Assembly: GCF_000185965.1 (NCBI RefSeq)
Contig: NC_014924.1
Span: 1 to 64,000, forward strand
From: Pseudoxanthomonas suwonensis 11-1
GTDB lineage: Bacteria; Pseudomonadota; Gammaproteobacteria; Xanthomonadales; Xanthomonadaceae
Direction of reading: 5' to 3'
Length of the DNA stretch: 64,000 bases
The translations under genes were made by a program, and so were the position numbers. Shown here piece after piece: positions 39,769 to 47,850 of the stretch (position 1 is its first letter; every line of letters starts with the position of its first letter). The notes under the pieces are model-generated. The model saw only the letters and a list, made by a program, of their open reading frames with translations. It made no database searches and was not told the origin of the DNA.

Positions 39769-42513
39769 TCAGAACTTGTAGCGGATGCCCATCAGGTACT
39801 GGCGTCCGGTCAGGCTGTAATCCAGCGGCAGCTGCGAGGCGGCGCCGACCCAGGACTGCAGCGACGGCTCGTTGGTGAGGTTGATGCCTTCCAGGCTCAG
39901 CTCGATCTGCTCGCTGACCTTGTAGCGCAGCGAGGCGTCGACGTAGGTGATGCCGTTCTGGCCATGCACGTCGCTGGTGAAGCCCTGCTCGGTGCCCGGG
40001 ACCTGGATCAGGTAGTTGTCGCGGTTGGTCGCCGAGACGCGGCCGGAGAAGGTCTGGCCTTCGTAGAACAGGGTGGCGTTCCACGAGTGCCGCGACAGGC
40101 CGGTCAGGTCGGTGCGCAGCGAAGCGGCGCCGGAGCTGGTCAGGTACTGGATCTTCGAATCGACGAAGGTGTAGTTCAGCTGCACGCCCAGGTTGGCCCA
40201 GTTGCCCGGCAGGAAGGTGAACGGCTGGATGAAGTTCGCCTCCACGCCCTTGAGCGGGCCGCCCGGGGTGTTGACCGGCACCGAGAACACGAAGTCGTCG
40301 TTCGCGCTGACGCCGAAGCCCTCGGCGACGCTGGCCGGCAGGCCGCTGGTGTAGAACGGCCGCACCTCGCGGGTGGTCTGCACGAAGCTCTCGATGTCCT
40401 TGTAGAACAGCCCCAGGCTCAGCATCGCGCTGTCCTGGAAGTACCACTCGGCCGACAGGTCGTAGGTCTCGGCGCGGATCGGGTCGAGGCCCGGGTTGCC
40501 GCCGGTGACGTTGCGCGAGCCGCCGCTGACGCTGACGGTCACGCCCGGGGTCAGGCTGCCCAGTCCCGGGCGGCTCATGACCTTGGCCGCGCCGAAGCGG
40601 ACCAGCAGGTCGGGCGCGACCTCGGCGACCAGGTTCAGCGACGGCAGGGTGTCGCTGTACTCGCGCGAGACGGTCAACGGGGTGGGCGTGCCGGCGATGG
40701 TGGCGATGCCGGTCGAGGCCTGCTTGGTCTTGACGTAGCGCACGCCGAAGTTGCCCGAGAACGGGATGTTGCCCAGGTCGGTGGAGAACTCGCCCATCAG
40801 GTAGGCGCCGCGGTCCTTCTCCTCGACGCTGCGGTTGCTGGCCGCGTACGGCGACAGGGCGAAGGTGCCGTCGCCGCTGAAGATGTCGAAGTGGTCGGCG
40901 ATGGCGTCGAAGTCCGGCACCACCCACTGGCCCGGCGAACCGGACATGCCGCTCAGGCGCGCCATCTGCACCATGTCCACCGGCACGATCCGGGTGCCGT
41001 CCGAGAACGCCGGCACGATGGTCTCGGTGGCGGTGCGGCGCCACTCCATCGACTCGAAGCCGTAGTCCTTGGCCAGCACGCCGCCCTTGAGGCGGAAGCC
41101 GGGGCTGATGCTCCAGTTGAAGTCGAGCTGGCCGACGTCGAAGTCGTTCTCGACCTTGTTGGCGCGCATGCGGATGGTGGACAGGGTCCAGCCTTCCGGA
41201 TCGGTCGGGTCGATGCCGTAGTCGATTACCGGCGCCCACTTGTCGCCGCGGTAGTCGTAGCTGTAGCCGTCGACGTTGAGCTTGTCCATCATGATCGTCG
41301 CCTGCACGGGATTGTCGTGCCGGGACGAGGAGGTGCCGAGCTTGCCGGTCAGCTTGAAGCTGTCGCTGAACTCGTGCTCGCCGGACAGGCTGACCTGCTT
41401 GAAGACCGTATCCCACTCGTCGTAGCGGTGCTCGGCGCGCACGTCGACGTCGTCGAAGCGGCCGTACAGCAGCGCACCCGTGGCCGGGTCGATGTAGCCG
41501 TCGCGGACGATGGTCTCGGGCTTGCCGCCCTGCGAGGCCGAGCGGCTGAAGGAGATCGCCTCGATGTAGTGCTCGCGGCGGGTCGCGTCGATCTTCGAGT
41601 ACAGGCCGTCCAGCGAGAACTGGGTGTTGTCGCCGGGCTTGAACTGCAGCGAGGCGGTCACGCCGGTGCGGTCCTGGTCGTGCTCCATCCAGGTGTAGCG
41701 CGGGAAGCGCGGGTGGAACACGTCGGCGGACATGGCATCGGTGAAGGTCGAGGCCGGATTGAAGCCGCCGTTGCTGGTGCCGTTGGCCCAGCGGCCGGTG
41801 CCGGTGCCCTGCTCCAGCGCCTTGCGCTTGGTGTGGGCCACCGACAGCAGGGCGCCGAACCTGCCGTCGGCCCAGGTGTTGGCGATCAGGCCGGCCACGC
41901 GCGGGGTGGCGTCGCCGGACATGTCGTTGTAGGAGGCCTGCGCGCTGGCGGCGACGGTGAAGCCGCTGTAGTCGAACGGACGCGCGGTGACCAGGTCGAC
42001 CGTGGCGCCCAGCGAGCCCTCCTCGACGTCGGCCTGCGCGGTCTTGCGCACGATCATCTGCGAGAACAGGTCCGAGGCGAAGACGTTGAAGTCGAAGCCG
42101 CGGGTGCGGTTGGTGCCGCCGTTCTGGTCGGTGGAGCCGACCGTGGTCAGCGCCTCCATGCCGTTGATGCGCACGCGGGTGAAGTCCGGGCCCAGGCCGC
42201 GGACGGAGATGTTGCGGCCCTCGCCGGCGTCACGGGTGATGACCACGCCGGGAATGCGCTGCAGCGATTCGGCCAGGTTGAGGTCGGGGAACTTGCCCAC
42301 GTCCTCGGCGACGATGGCGTCGACCACGCCGGCCTCGCCACGCTTGATGTCGATGGCGCGCTCGAGGCTGGCGCGATAGCCGGTCACCACGATGGTGTCC
42401 AGTTCCACCGCCTGCCCGGTCTCTTGCGCGAACACAGGTGCATGCAGCGCGAGGCCGATGGATGCGGCCAGCAAGGTAACCGGTGTCTTACGGCGGTTGC
42501 TACGAGTGTGCAT
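39769..42513 (-). CDS. TonB-dependent receptor 2 of the pectin locus
   Basis: A 914-residue outer-membrane receptor, paralogous to the 1052-residue one: the N-termini share KTPVT-LAA-IGLAL, and both have the long TonB-box region (VELDTIVVTGYRASLERAI), the plug motif NISVRGLGPDFTRVRINGM and the C-terminal RQYLMGIRYKF. Signal peptide cleaves near AQETG. It is a single-gene transcript with its own operator (42576) and terminator (39710). Import of pectin-derived oligosaccharides is inferred from regulation and neighbours, probably a different size or linkage than receptor 1. Confidence 0.88.
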   Translation of the reverse strand: MHTRSNRRKTPVTLLAASIGLALHAPVFAQETGQAVELDTIVVTGYRASLERAIDIKRGEAGVVDAIVAEDVGKFPDLNLAESLQRIPGVVITRDAGEGRNISVRGLGPDFTRVRINGMEALTTVGSTDQNGGTNRTRGFDFNVFASDLFSQMIVRKTAQADVEEGSLGATVDLVTARPFDYSGFTVAASAQASYNDMSGDATPRVAGLIANTWADGRFGALLSVAHTKRKALEQGTGTGRWANGTSNGGFNPASTFTDAMSADVFHPRFPRYTWMEHDQDRTGVTASLQFKPGDNTQFSLDGLYSKIDATRREHYIEAISFSRSASQGGKPETIVRDGYIDPATGALLYGRFDDVDVRAEHRYDEWDTVFKQVSLSGEHEFSDSFKLTGKLGTSSSRHDNPVQATIMMDKLNVDGYSYDYRGDKWAPVIDYGIDPTDPEGWTLSTIRMRANKVENDFDVGQLDFNWSISPGFRLKGGVLAKDYGFESMEWRRTATETIVPAFSDGTRIVPVDMVQMARLSGMSGSPGQWVVPDFDAIADHFDIFSGDGTFALSPYAASNRSVEEKDRGAYLMGEFSTDLGNIPFSGNFGVRYVKTKQASTGIATIAGTPTPLTVSREYSDTLPSLNLVAEVAPDLLVRFGAAKVMSRPGLGSLTPGVTVSVSGGSRNVTGGNPGLDPIRAETYDLSAEWYFQDSAMLSLGLFYKDIESFVQTTREVRPFYTSGLPASVAEGFGVSANDDFVFSVPVNTPGGPLKGVEANFIQPFTFLPGNWANLGVQLNYTFVDSKIQYLTSSGAASLRTDLTGLSRHSWNATLFYEGQTFSGRVSATNRDNYLIQVPGTEQGFTSDVHGQNGITYVDASLRYKVSEQIELSLEGINLTNEPSLQSWVGAASQLPLDYSLTGRQYLMGIRYKF
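42475..42488. promoter_or_regulatory. Intragenic operator-like site in TonB receptor 2
   Basis: GGTAACCGGTGTCT, identical to the site at 39431, again encoding KTPVT with codons ACA and GTT. Confidence 0.45.
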
Positions 42514-42575
42514 ATCCCCTCCCAGGGCTGACTATCTCGGAATGCGTTGTGCGTTGGACTAAGGGGCCAAGCGGC

Positions 42576-42591
42576 ATGACACCGCTGGTCA
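42576..42591. promoter_or_regulatory. LacI-type operator, TonB receptor 2 promoter
   Basis: ATGACACCGCTGGTCA; TGAC-N7-GTCA is a perfect inverted repeat. Paired with the site at 42701 (125 bases away). Confidence 0.65.
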
Positions 42592-42620
42592 AACGGGACG
42601 CTAACACCGCGTCCGGGCAT

Positions 42621-42641
42621 GGGGCATCTTGCGCCGCAGCA
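42621..42641 (-). promoter_or_regulatory. Conserved upstream element, TonB receptor 2
   Basis: Contains GCATCTTGCGCCGCA at 42624-42638, matching the elements at 30034 and 39591. On the - strand the adjoining TGCCCC is 16 bases from the -10-like TTAGCG. Confidence 0.45.
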
Positions 42642-42696
42642 CGATCAACCTTGGTAGCGGTCACATCCGCGGATACGCCGAAACCCGCGCCAGCAT

Positions 42697-42716
42697 TACA
42701 ATGACACCGATAGCCA
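42697..42716 (+). promoter_or_regulatory. kdgK promoter -10 with overlapping operator
   Basis: The -10-like TACAAT (42697-42702) is overlapped by the operator ATGACACCGATAGCCA (42701-42716). It stands about 110 bases before the kdgK ATG. The second half of this operator is one base off the TGAC-N7-GTCA consensus. Confidence 0.55.
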
Positions 42717-42815
42717 CGATTTCCGGCCAATGGCCGCGCCAACTGCGCCGCCGCCCATGCCACCATCCATCCCCCCGCCTCCGGGCGGTCCCCCAGCCAG
42801 AGCCAAGGAGTCGCG

Positions 42816-43835
42816 ATGTCCGCGCGTGTCGTGTGTTTCGGTGAACTGTTGCTGCGCCTGAGCGCGCCTGGCCGCGAGAAGCTGCTGCAGAGCCCGCAGC
42901 TGGAAGTCCGGGTGGGGGGCGCGGAGGCCAACGTCGGGGTGTCGCTGGCCCGGTTCGGCCACCGCGTCGACATGGTCAGCACCGTGGCCGACAACGCCCT
43001 GGGCGAGGCCGTCGTCGGCGAGCTGCGGCGCCATGGGGTCGGCACCTCCGCCGTGCGCCACGTGCCCGGGCGCATGGGCCTGTACTTCCTAGCCCCCGGC
43101 GCCATCCACCGGCCGGCCGAGGTCCTGTACGACCGCGCCGGCTCGGCCTTCGCCCTGGCCGCGGAAGAGGCCTACGACTGGCCGGCGTTGCTGGCCGGGG
43201 CCGACTGGCTGCACCTGTCCGGCATCACCCCGGCGCTGGGCGCCAACACCGCCGCCGCCGCCCTGGCCGCGGCCCGCGCCGCGCGCGCCGCCGGGGTGAA
43301 GGTGTCGTTCGATGGCAACTTCCGGCCGAAGCTGTGGGAGGCATGGGAGGGCGATGCCCGGGCCATCCTGCGCGGGCTGATGGCCGAGGCCGACGTGCTG
43401 TTCGCCGACCACCGCGACATGGGCGTGGTGCTCGGCGGCCAGTACGCGCAGGCCGAGCCCCTGCAGCGGGTTGAAGCCGCGGCCGCCGATGCCTTCGCTG
43501 CCTTCCCGCACCTGCAGTGGCTGGCCTGCACCCTGCGCAGCCCGCGCAACGTCGACCACCACGCCCTGGCCGGCGTCCTGGTCGGCCGCTCGTCGGGCAC
43601 CGCGCTGGCACCGCAGGAGGAGGTCGGCCCGATCGTGGACCGCATCGGCGGCGGCGACGCCTTCGCCGCCGGCGTGCTGCACGGCCTCGCACGCGGCTGG
43701 GAACCGGAGCGCACGATCCGCTTCGGCCTGGCCGCCGGCTGCCTCAAGCATTCGGTCCCGGGCGACTTCAACCTGGTATCGGAGGCCGACGTCGAGGCGC
43801 TGGTCGGCGAGGGCCGCTACGACGTGAAGCGCTAG
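42816..43835 (+). CDS. kdgK: 2-keto-3-deoxygluconokinase KdgK
   Basis: Phosphorylates KDG, the product of KduD, to KDPG with ATP. The 339-residue PfkB/ribokinase family enzyme shows VCFGELLLRLS and the substrate loop GGAEANVGVSLARFG at the N-terminus, and the C-terminal PfkB signature DRIGGGDAFAAGVLHGLA with the catalytic Asp. Length matches the family. It is divergent from TonB receptor 2 and under the shared operator set. The KDPG aldolase that completes the pathway is not adjacent and not in the window. Confidence 0.93.
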   Translation: MSARVVCFGELLLRLSAPGREKLLQSPQLEVRVGGAEANVGVSLARFGHRVDMVSTVADNALGEAVVGELRRHGVGTSAVRHVPGRMGLYFLAPGAIHRPAEVLYDRAGSAFALAAEEAYDWPALLAGADWLHLSGITPALGANTAAAALAAARAARAAGVKVSFDGNFRPKLWEAWEGDARAILRGLMAEADVLFADHRDMGVVLGGQYAQAEPLQRVEAAAADAFAAFPHLQWLACTLRSPRNVDHHALAGVLVGRSSGTALAPQEEVGPIVDRIGGGDAFAAGVLHGLARGWEPERTIRFGLAAGCLKHSVPGDFNLVSEADVEALVGEGRYDVKR

Positions 43836-43854
43836 CCGGAGCCGCGGTGCTGCC

Positions 43855-43882
43855 GGAGGGAGGCCGGCTACGGCCGCCCTCC
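43855..43882 (+). terminator. Hairpin after kdgK
   Basis: Imperfect stem GGAGGG-A-GGCCG / CGGCC-G-CCCTCC with a GCTA loop, 19 bases after the kdgK stop. No T-run follows, so it is a possible terminator. Confidence 0.4.
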
Positions 43883-44001
43883 CCGCATGCGCCTGGCCTG
43901 GAGTGCCTGGCCTGCCTGCGACCGAAACCCAAACGCTGCACATCGCCCCTGGCCGATCCTGTCGGTCGCGGCCCTGCGGGGCGCACGCCAGCGGAGCGCG
44001 C

Positions 44002-44657
44002 ATGCTGCCGACCATCACCGCCTTCAGGAACTCGCCCGACCGTGGCCGGGGCCTGGCCCGCGACCTGCGCGTGCGCTGGGCGCTGGAGGAGGTCGGGCAG
44101 CCGTACCGGGTGCAGCTGCTGGACTTCGCCGAGCTCAAGGCGCCGACCCACCGCGCGATCCAGCCATTCGGCCAGATCCCGACCTACGAGGACGGCGAAC
44201 TGGCGCTGTTCGAATCCGGTGCCATCGTCCTGCACCTGGCCGAGCGCCATGGCGTTCTGCTGCCGCAGGACCCGGGCGCGCGCATCCGGGCGATCGGCTG
44301 GATGTTCGCCGCGCTGAACACGGTGGAGCCATCGGTGTCGAACTTTCGCTGGCCTCCATCCTGGACCGCGGCAAGCCATGGCTCGCCGACCGCATGGCCG
44401 CGCTGGAGGCGCAGGCACGGCGCCGGCTGGGCGACCTCGCGTGGCGCCTGGGAGACGCACCCTGGCTGGACGGCGGATTCAGCGCCGGCGACCTGCTGAT
44501 GGTGACCGTGCTGGCGCGCGCGGAGGCCCATGGCCTGCTCGAAGGCTTCCCCAACCTGGTCGCCTACCTCCAGCGTGGCCGCGCGCGGCCGGCATGGCAG
44601 CGCGCGTACCAGGCCCAGCACGAGGCCTTCCTGCGCACCCGGGTGGAGCCGTCCTGA
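44002..44657 (+). pseudogene. Glutathione S-transferase, frameshifted
   Basis: The first 110 codons read MLPTITAFRNSPDRGRG... with the thioredoxin-fold motif GQIPTYEDGELALFESGAI, then the frame breaks near 44330. The rest of the protein (about 105 residues, including a C-terminal all-alpha domain ending HEAFLRTRVEPS) continues in the -1 frame. A single missing base in gagcc-atcgg would restore a normal GST of about 218 residues. Either a recent inactivation or a sequencing error. Its neighbours are kdgK and the response regulator (convergent, 20 bases away). Confidence 0.8.
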
Positions 44658-44677
44658 ACGCGGCGTACCGCGGATGA

Positions 44678-45322
44678 TCAGATGATCCGCAGGGTGATGG
44701 CCTTGAGCACGGCGCGGGTGCGGTCGCGGGTGCCGAGCTTGTCGAGGATCGCCGAGACGTAATTCTTCACCGTGCCCTCGGCCAGGAACAAACTCCGCGC
44801 GATCTCCTTGTTGGAATAGCCGCCGGCCAGCAGGCGCAGGATCGCCACCTCGCGCGGGTTGAAGCCTTCCCCGGGCGCGCGGTCGTCGTGGAAGCGGTAG
44901 CGCGCCCGCACCGGATCCGTGCTCACCGGCGCCAGCAGGGTCTCGCCGGCGGCCACGCGCAGGATTGCCTGGTGCAGTTGCCCAGGCGCGGCGTCCTTGA
45001 GCAGGAAGCCCTGGGCGCCGGCCTCGCGCGCGTCCAGCAGCAGGTCGGCCTCGTCGAAGGTGGTCAGCAGCAGCACCGGCGTCGCATCGCCACGGGCACG
45101 CAGCCCGCGCAGCATGGCGATGCCATCCATGCCCGGCATGCGCACGTCGCTGAGCACCACGTCCACCGGCTGCGCCTGCAGCGCATCCAGCAGTGCCTGG
45201 CCGTCCTCGGCTTCCAGCGCGACCGTCACCTCCAGGCGCTCGAGCAGGGCGCGCAGGCCCGCGCGGACCAGGGCCTGGTCGTCGGCCAGCGCGACCCGCA
45301 GGCGCGGCGTCGTGGCGTTCAT
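44678..45322 (-). CDS. NarL/FixJ-type response regulator
   Basis: A 214-residue two-component regulator: receiver domain (about 8-125) with the phospho-acceptor Asp in VVLSDVRMPGMDG and the conserved Lys in FLLKDA, and a C-terminal LuxR-type HTH (FNPREVAILRLLAGGYSNKEIA, then LAEGTVKNYVSAIL). Its ATG overlaps the stop of the histidine kinase gene by 4 bases, so they are co-translated. The regulon is unknown. Confidence 0.93.
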   Translation of the reverse strand: MNATTPRLRVALADDQALVRAGLRALLERLEVTVALEAEDGQALLDALQAQPVDVVLSDVRMPGMDGIAMLRGLRARGDATPVLLLTTFDEADLLLDAREAGAQGFLLKDAAPGQLHQAILRVAAGETLLAPVSTDPVRARYRFHDDRAPGEGFNPREVAILRLLAGGYSNKEIARSLFLAEGTVKNYVSAILDKLGTRDRTRAVLKAITLRII

Positions 45323-46425
45323 GCCGGCAGCCTCGCCTGCAGGTGCAGGCCGCCGCCCTGGGCCAGGCCCACGTCAAGCCGGCCGCCAAGTGCCGCCAGC
45401 CGCTCGCGCATGCCGGACAGGCCGTTGCCCTCGCGCACCGGTCCGCGGCAGTGGCCGTCGTCCTCGATATCGATGGAAAGTCCCTCGCGGTCGCGGCCAA
45501 TGCGCACCTTCACCCGCTCCGCCGCCGAATGCCGGGCGGCGTTGGTCAGCGCCTCCTGGACCACGCGCAGCATCGCCTCGGCCACCGCCGGGTCGGTGAC
45601 CCGCACGTCTTCGTCGATCTCCAGTTCCAGCCGTGGCCGCGGGAACGGCGCCGCCAGCGCCCGCAGCGCGGTGGCCAGGTCCAGGCCGCGGTCGTCGCGC
45701 AGCGACTGCACCACCTGGCGGATGTCGGCCATCAGTTCGCCCGACAGCTGCTCGGCCACCACCAGCTCGTGGCGGCCTGCCAGCTGCGGCTCGCCCAGCA
45801 GCAGGCGCAGGTTGAGCCGCATCGCCGTGAGCTTGTGCCCGGCCACGTCGTGCAGCTCGCGGGCCATGCGCACGCGCTCGGCATCGCGCGCGCTGTCGGC
45901 GAGCAGGGCGCGGGTGGCGAGCAGGTCGGCGTTGACCCGGGCCAGCGCGTCGCGCGAGCGCTCGGCCGACGTGGCGTAGTGCACGCAGATCGCGGCCAGG
46001 CCCTGGAAGCCCATGTTGATCAGCACCAGCGGCAGCGCATCCCTGTAGCCGGCGTGGCCCAGCGCGAAATAGAACCCGGCGTTGGCCAGCACCGTCGCGA
46101 TGATGGAAGTCCGCGGCGTCCAGGTGGCGAAGACGCAGGCCACCCAGATCACCAGCAGCACCTGCGAGGCGTTGACCCGGTAGCTGACCAGGCTCAGCAG
46201 CAGTACCACCGGGACCATCGCCACCAGCACCAGGTCATGCAGGCGCCGGCGGCTCTCAGGGATCACCTGCTGCGCAAGGAACAGCAGCAGGAACACGCCC
46301 AGCAGCAGCAGCGCCAGGGGCCGCTGCGCATCAGGAGTGAAGCGCAGGGCGTAACCGACGGTGAGGATGGTCAGCAACCCGGCGATGGGCAGCGGGCGGA
46401 GCAGGGATTCGAGCATCTTTCGCAT
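45319..46425 (-). CDS. Sensor histidine kinase (HisKA_3, LiaS/DesK type)
   Basis: Membrane kinase of 368 residues, partner of the downstream regulator. The N-terminal half has about five or six hydrophobic helices (residues 10-155), a short coiled region, the phospho-acceptor RELHDVAGHKLTAMR (about residue 187) and a HATPase_c domain with EALTNAARHS (N box) and GNGLSGMRERLAALGG. The intramembrane sensor suggests it detects membrane or envelope stress. The ATG at 46425 is followed by another three codons later (46416), either could be used. Confidence 0.9.
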   Translation of the reverse strand: MRKMLESLLRPLPIAGLLTILTVGYALRFTPDAQRPLALLLLGVFLLLFLAQQVIPESRRRLHDLVLVAMVPVVLLLSLVSYRVNASQVLLVIWVACVFATWTPRTSIIATVLANAGFYFALGHAGYRDALPLVLINMGFQGLAAICVHYATSAERSRDALARVNADLLATRALLADSARDAERVRMARELHDVAGHKLTAMRLNLRLLLGEPQLAGRHELVVAEQLSGELMADIRQVVQSLRDDRGLDLATALRALAAPFPRPRLELEIDEDVRVTDPAVAEAMLRVVQEALTNAARHSAAERVKVRIGRDREGLSIDIEDDGHCRGPVREGNGLSGMRERLAALGGRLDVGLAQGGGLHLQARLPA

Positions 46426-46510
46426 GCGCGCATGCTCGGCCCTGCCCGGCTCCGCGGCAATGGCCCGGCCGCAGGTCGTGACTTCCGGCAGGTGGGCGCG
46501 GTGCTTCCCG

Positions 46511-47425
46511 TCAGCCGGCCTTGCGCTTCGCGGGAGCCTTCTTCGCCGCCTTCTTGGCCGGGGCCTTGCGCGCGGCCTTCTTGGCCGGGGCCTTCTTGGC
46601 GGGAGCGGCCTTCTTGGCCGGCGTGCGCTTCTTGGCCTTCAGGCTCTGCTCCAGCAGCGACATGAAGTCGACCACGTTGGTGGTGGTCTCCTCCGGAGCG
46701 TCCGGCTCGTCGTCCACCTGGGTGGTGCCGCCGGCGCTCTTGATCCGCTTGCGGATGATCGCCTGCAGCCGCTCGCGGAACTCGTCGCGGTAGTCGTCCG
46801 GGGTCCACTTGCCGGTCATCGACTCGATCAGCTGCTCGGCCATCTGCAGTTCCTTGGCGCTGATCCGGTAGTCGGAGGCCGAGCCCTCCGGCAGCTTGTG
46901 CTCGGCCGGGTCCACCAGTTCCTGGGGATAGCGCAGCAGCATCAGGATCAGCGCATCGCCATGCGGCAGTACGGCGGCCAGGTACTCGCGGGTGCGGATC
47001 ACCACCCGCGCGATCCCGGCACGGCCGCTGTTGCGCAGGGTTTCGCGCAACAGCACGTAGCCCTTCTCCGCCTTCTTGGCCGGCACCAGGATGTAGGGCT
47101 TCTCGTAGTAGCGCGGGTCGATCTCGGCGGCATCGATGAAGGTCTCCACCTCCACCGTCTCGTGGCTCTCCGGCGAGGCCGCCTTGATGTCCGACTCCTC
47201 GAGCACGACGTAGCTGCCCTTGTCGTACTCGAACGCCTTGACGATCTCCTTCCACGGCACTTCCTCGCCGGTTTCGGCGTTGACCCGTTCGTAGCGCACC
47301 GGCTTCTGGTCGCGCGAGTCGAGCATGCGGAAGTGCAGGTCGGTGCGGCGCTCGCCGGACATCAGCGAGACCGGCACGTTGAGCAGGCCGAAGGAAAGGG
47401 TGCCGGTCCAGATCGGGCGGGCCAT
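46511..47425 (-). CDS. ku: Non-homologous end-joining protein Ku
   Basis: Binds double-strand DNA ends and recruits LigD for NHEJ. The 304-residue homodimer-type protein begins MARPIWTGTLSFGLLNVPV, the family hallmark, and ends in a Lys/Ala-rich tail (about 263-304, with repeats of the AKKAPAKKA kind) that probably binds DNA. The ATP-dependent ligase LigD is not adjacent and not in the window. The tail length is long among Xanthomonadaceae Ku proteins as far as I can recall. Confidence 0.93.
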   Translation of the reverse strand: MARPIWTGTLSFGLLNVPVSLMSGERRTDLHFRMLDSRDQKPVRYERVNAETGEEVPWKEIVKAFEYDKGSYVVLEESDIKAASPESHETVEVETFIDAAEIDPRYYEKPYILVPAKKAEKGYVLLRETLRNSGRAGIARVVIRTREYLAAVLPHGDALILMLLRYPQELVDPAEHKLPEGSASDYRISAKELQMAEQLIESMTGKWTPDDYRDEFRERLQAIIRKRIKSAGGTTQVDDEPDAPEETTTNVVDFMSLLEQSLKAKKRTPAKKAAPAKKAPAKKAARKAPAKKAAKKAPAKRKAG

Positions 47426-47460
47426 GGCGGAGTCTCGGGCAACGGGGAGAGGAGGGTTAG

Positions 47461-47763
<303 letters not shown>

Positions 47764-47801
47764 GCCCGATTACCTCGTACCTCGCTACACCCCGGAAAGC
47801 A

Positions 47802-47826
47802 GAAGGCCCCGCAGTGCGGGGCCTTC
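47802..47826. terminator. Bidirectional terminator
   Basis: Perfect 11-bp stem GAAGGCCCCGC / GCGGGGCCTTC with an AGT loop between the convergent small ORF and tyrB genes. Confidence 0.75.
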
Positions 47827-47850
47827 GTGCATCCGGTGCCAGCGGTCGGA

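Noticed and set aside
39470-41416. Frame joining TonB receptor 1 to a part opposite receptor 2
   Set aside because: The first 600 codons are a shadow; the receptor signal peptide begins at 39469.
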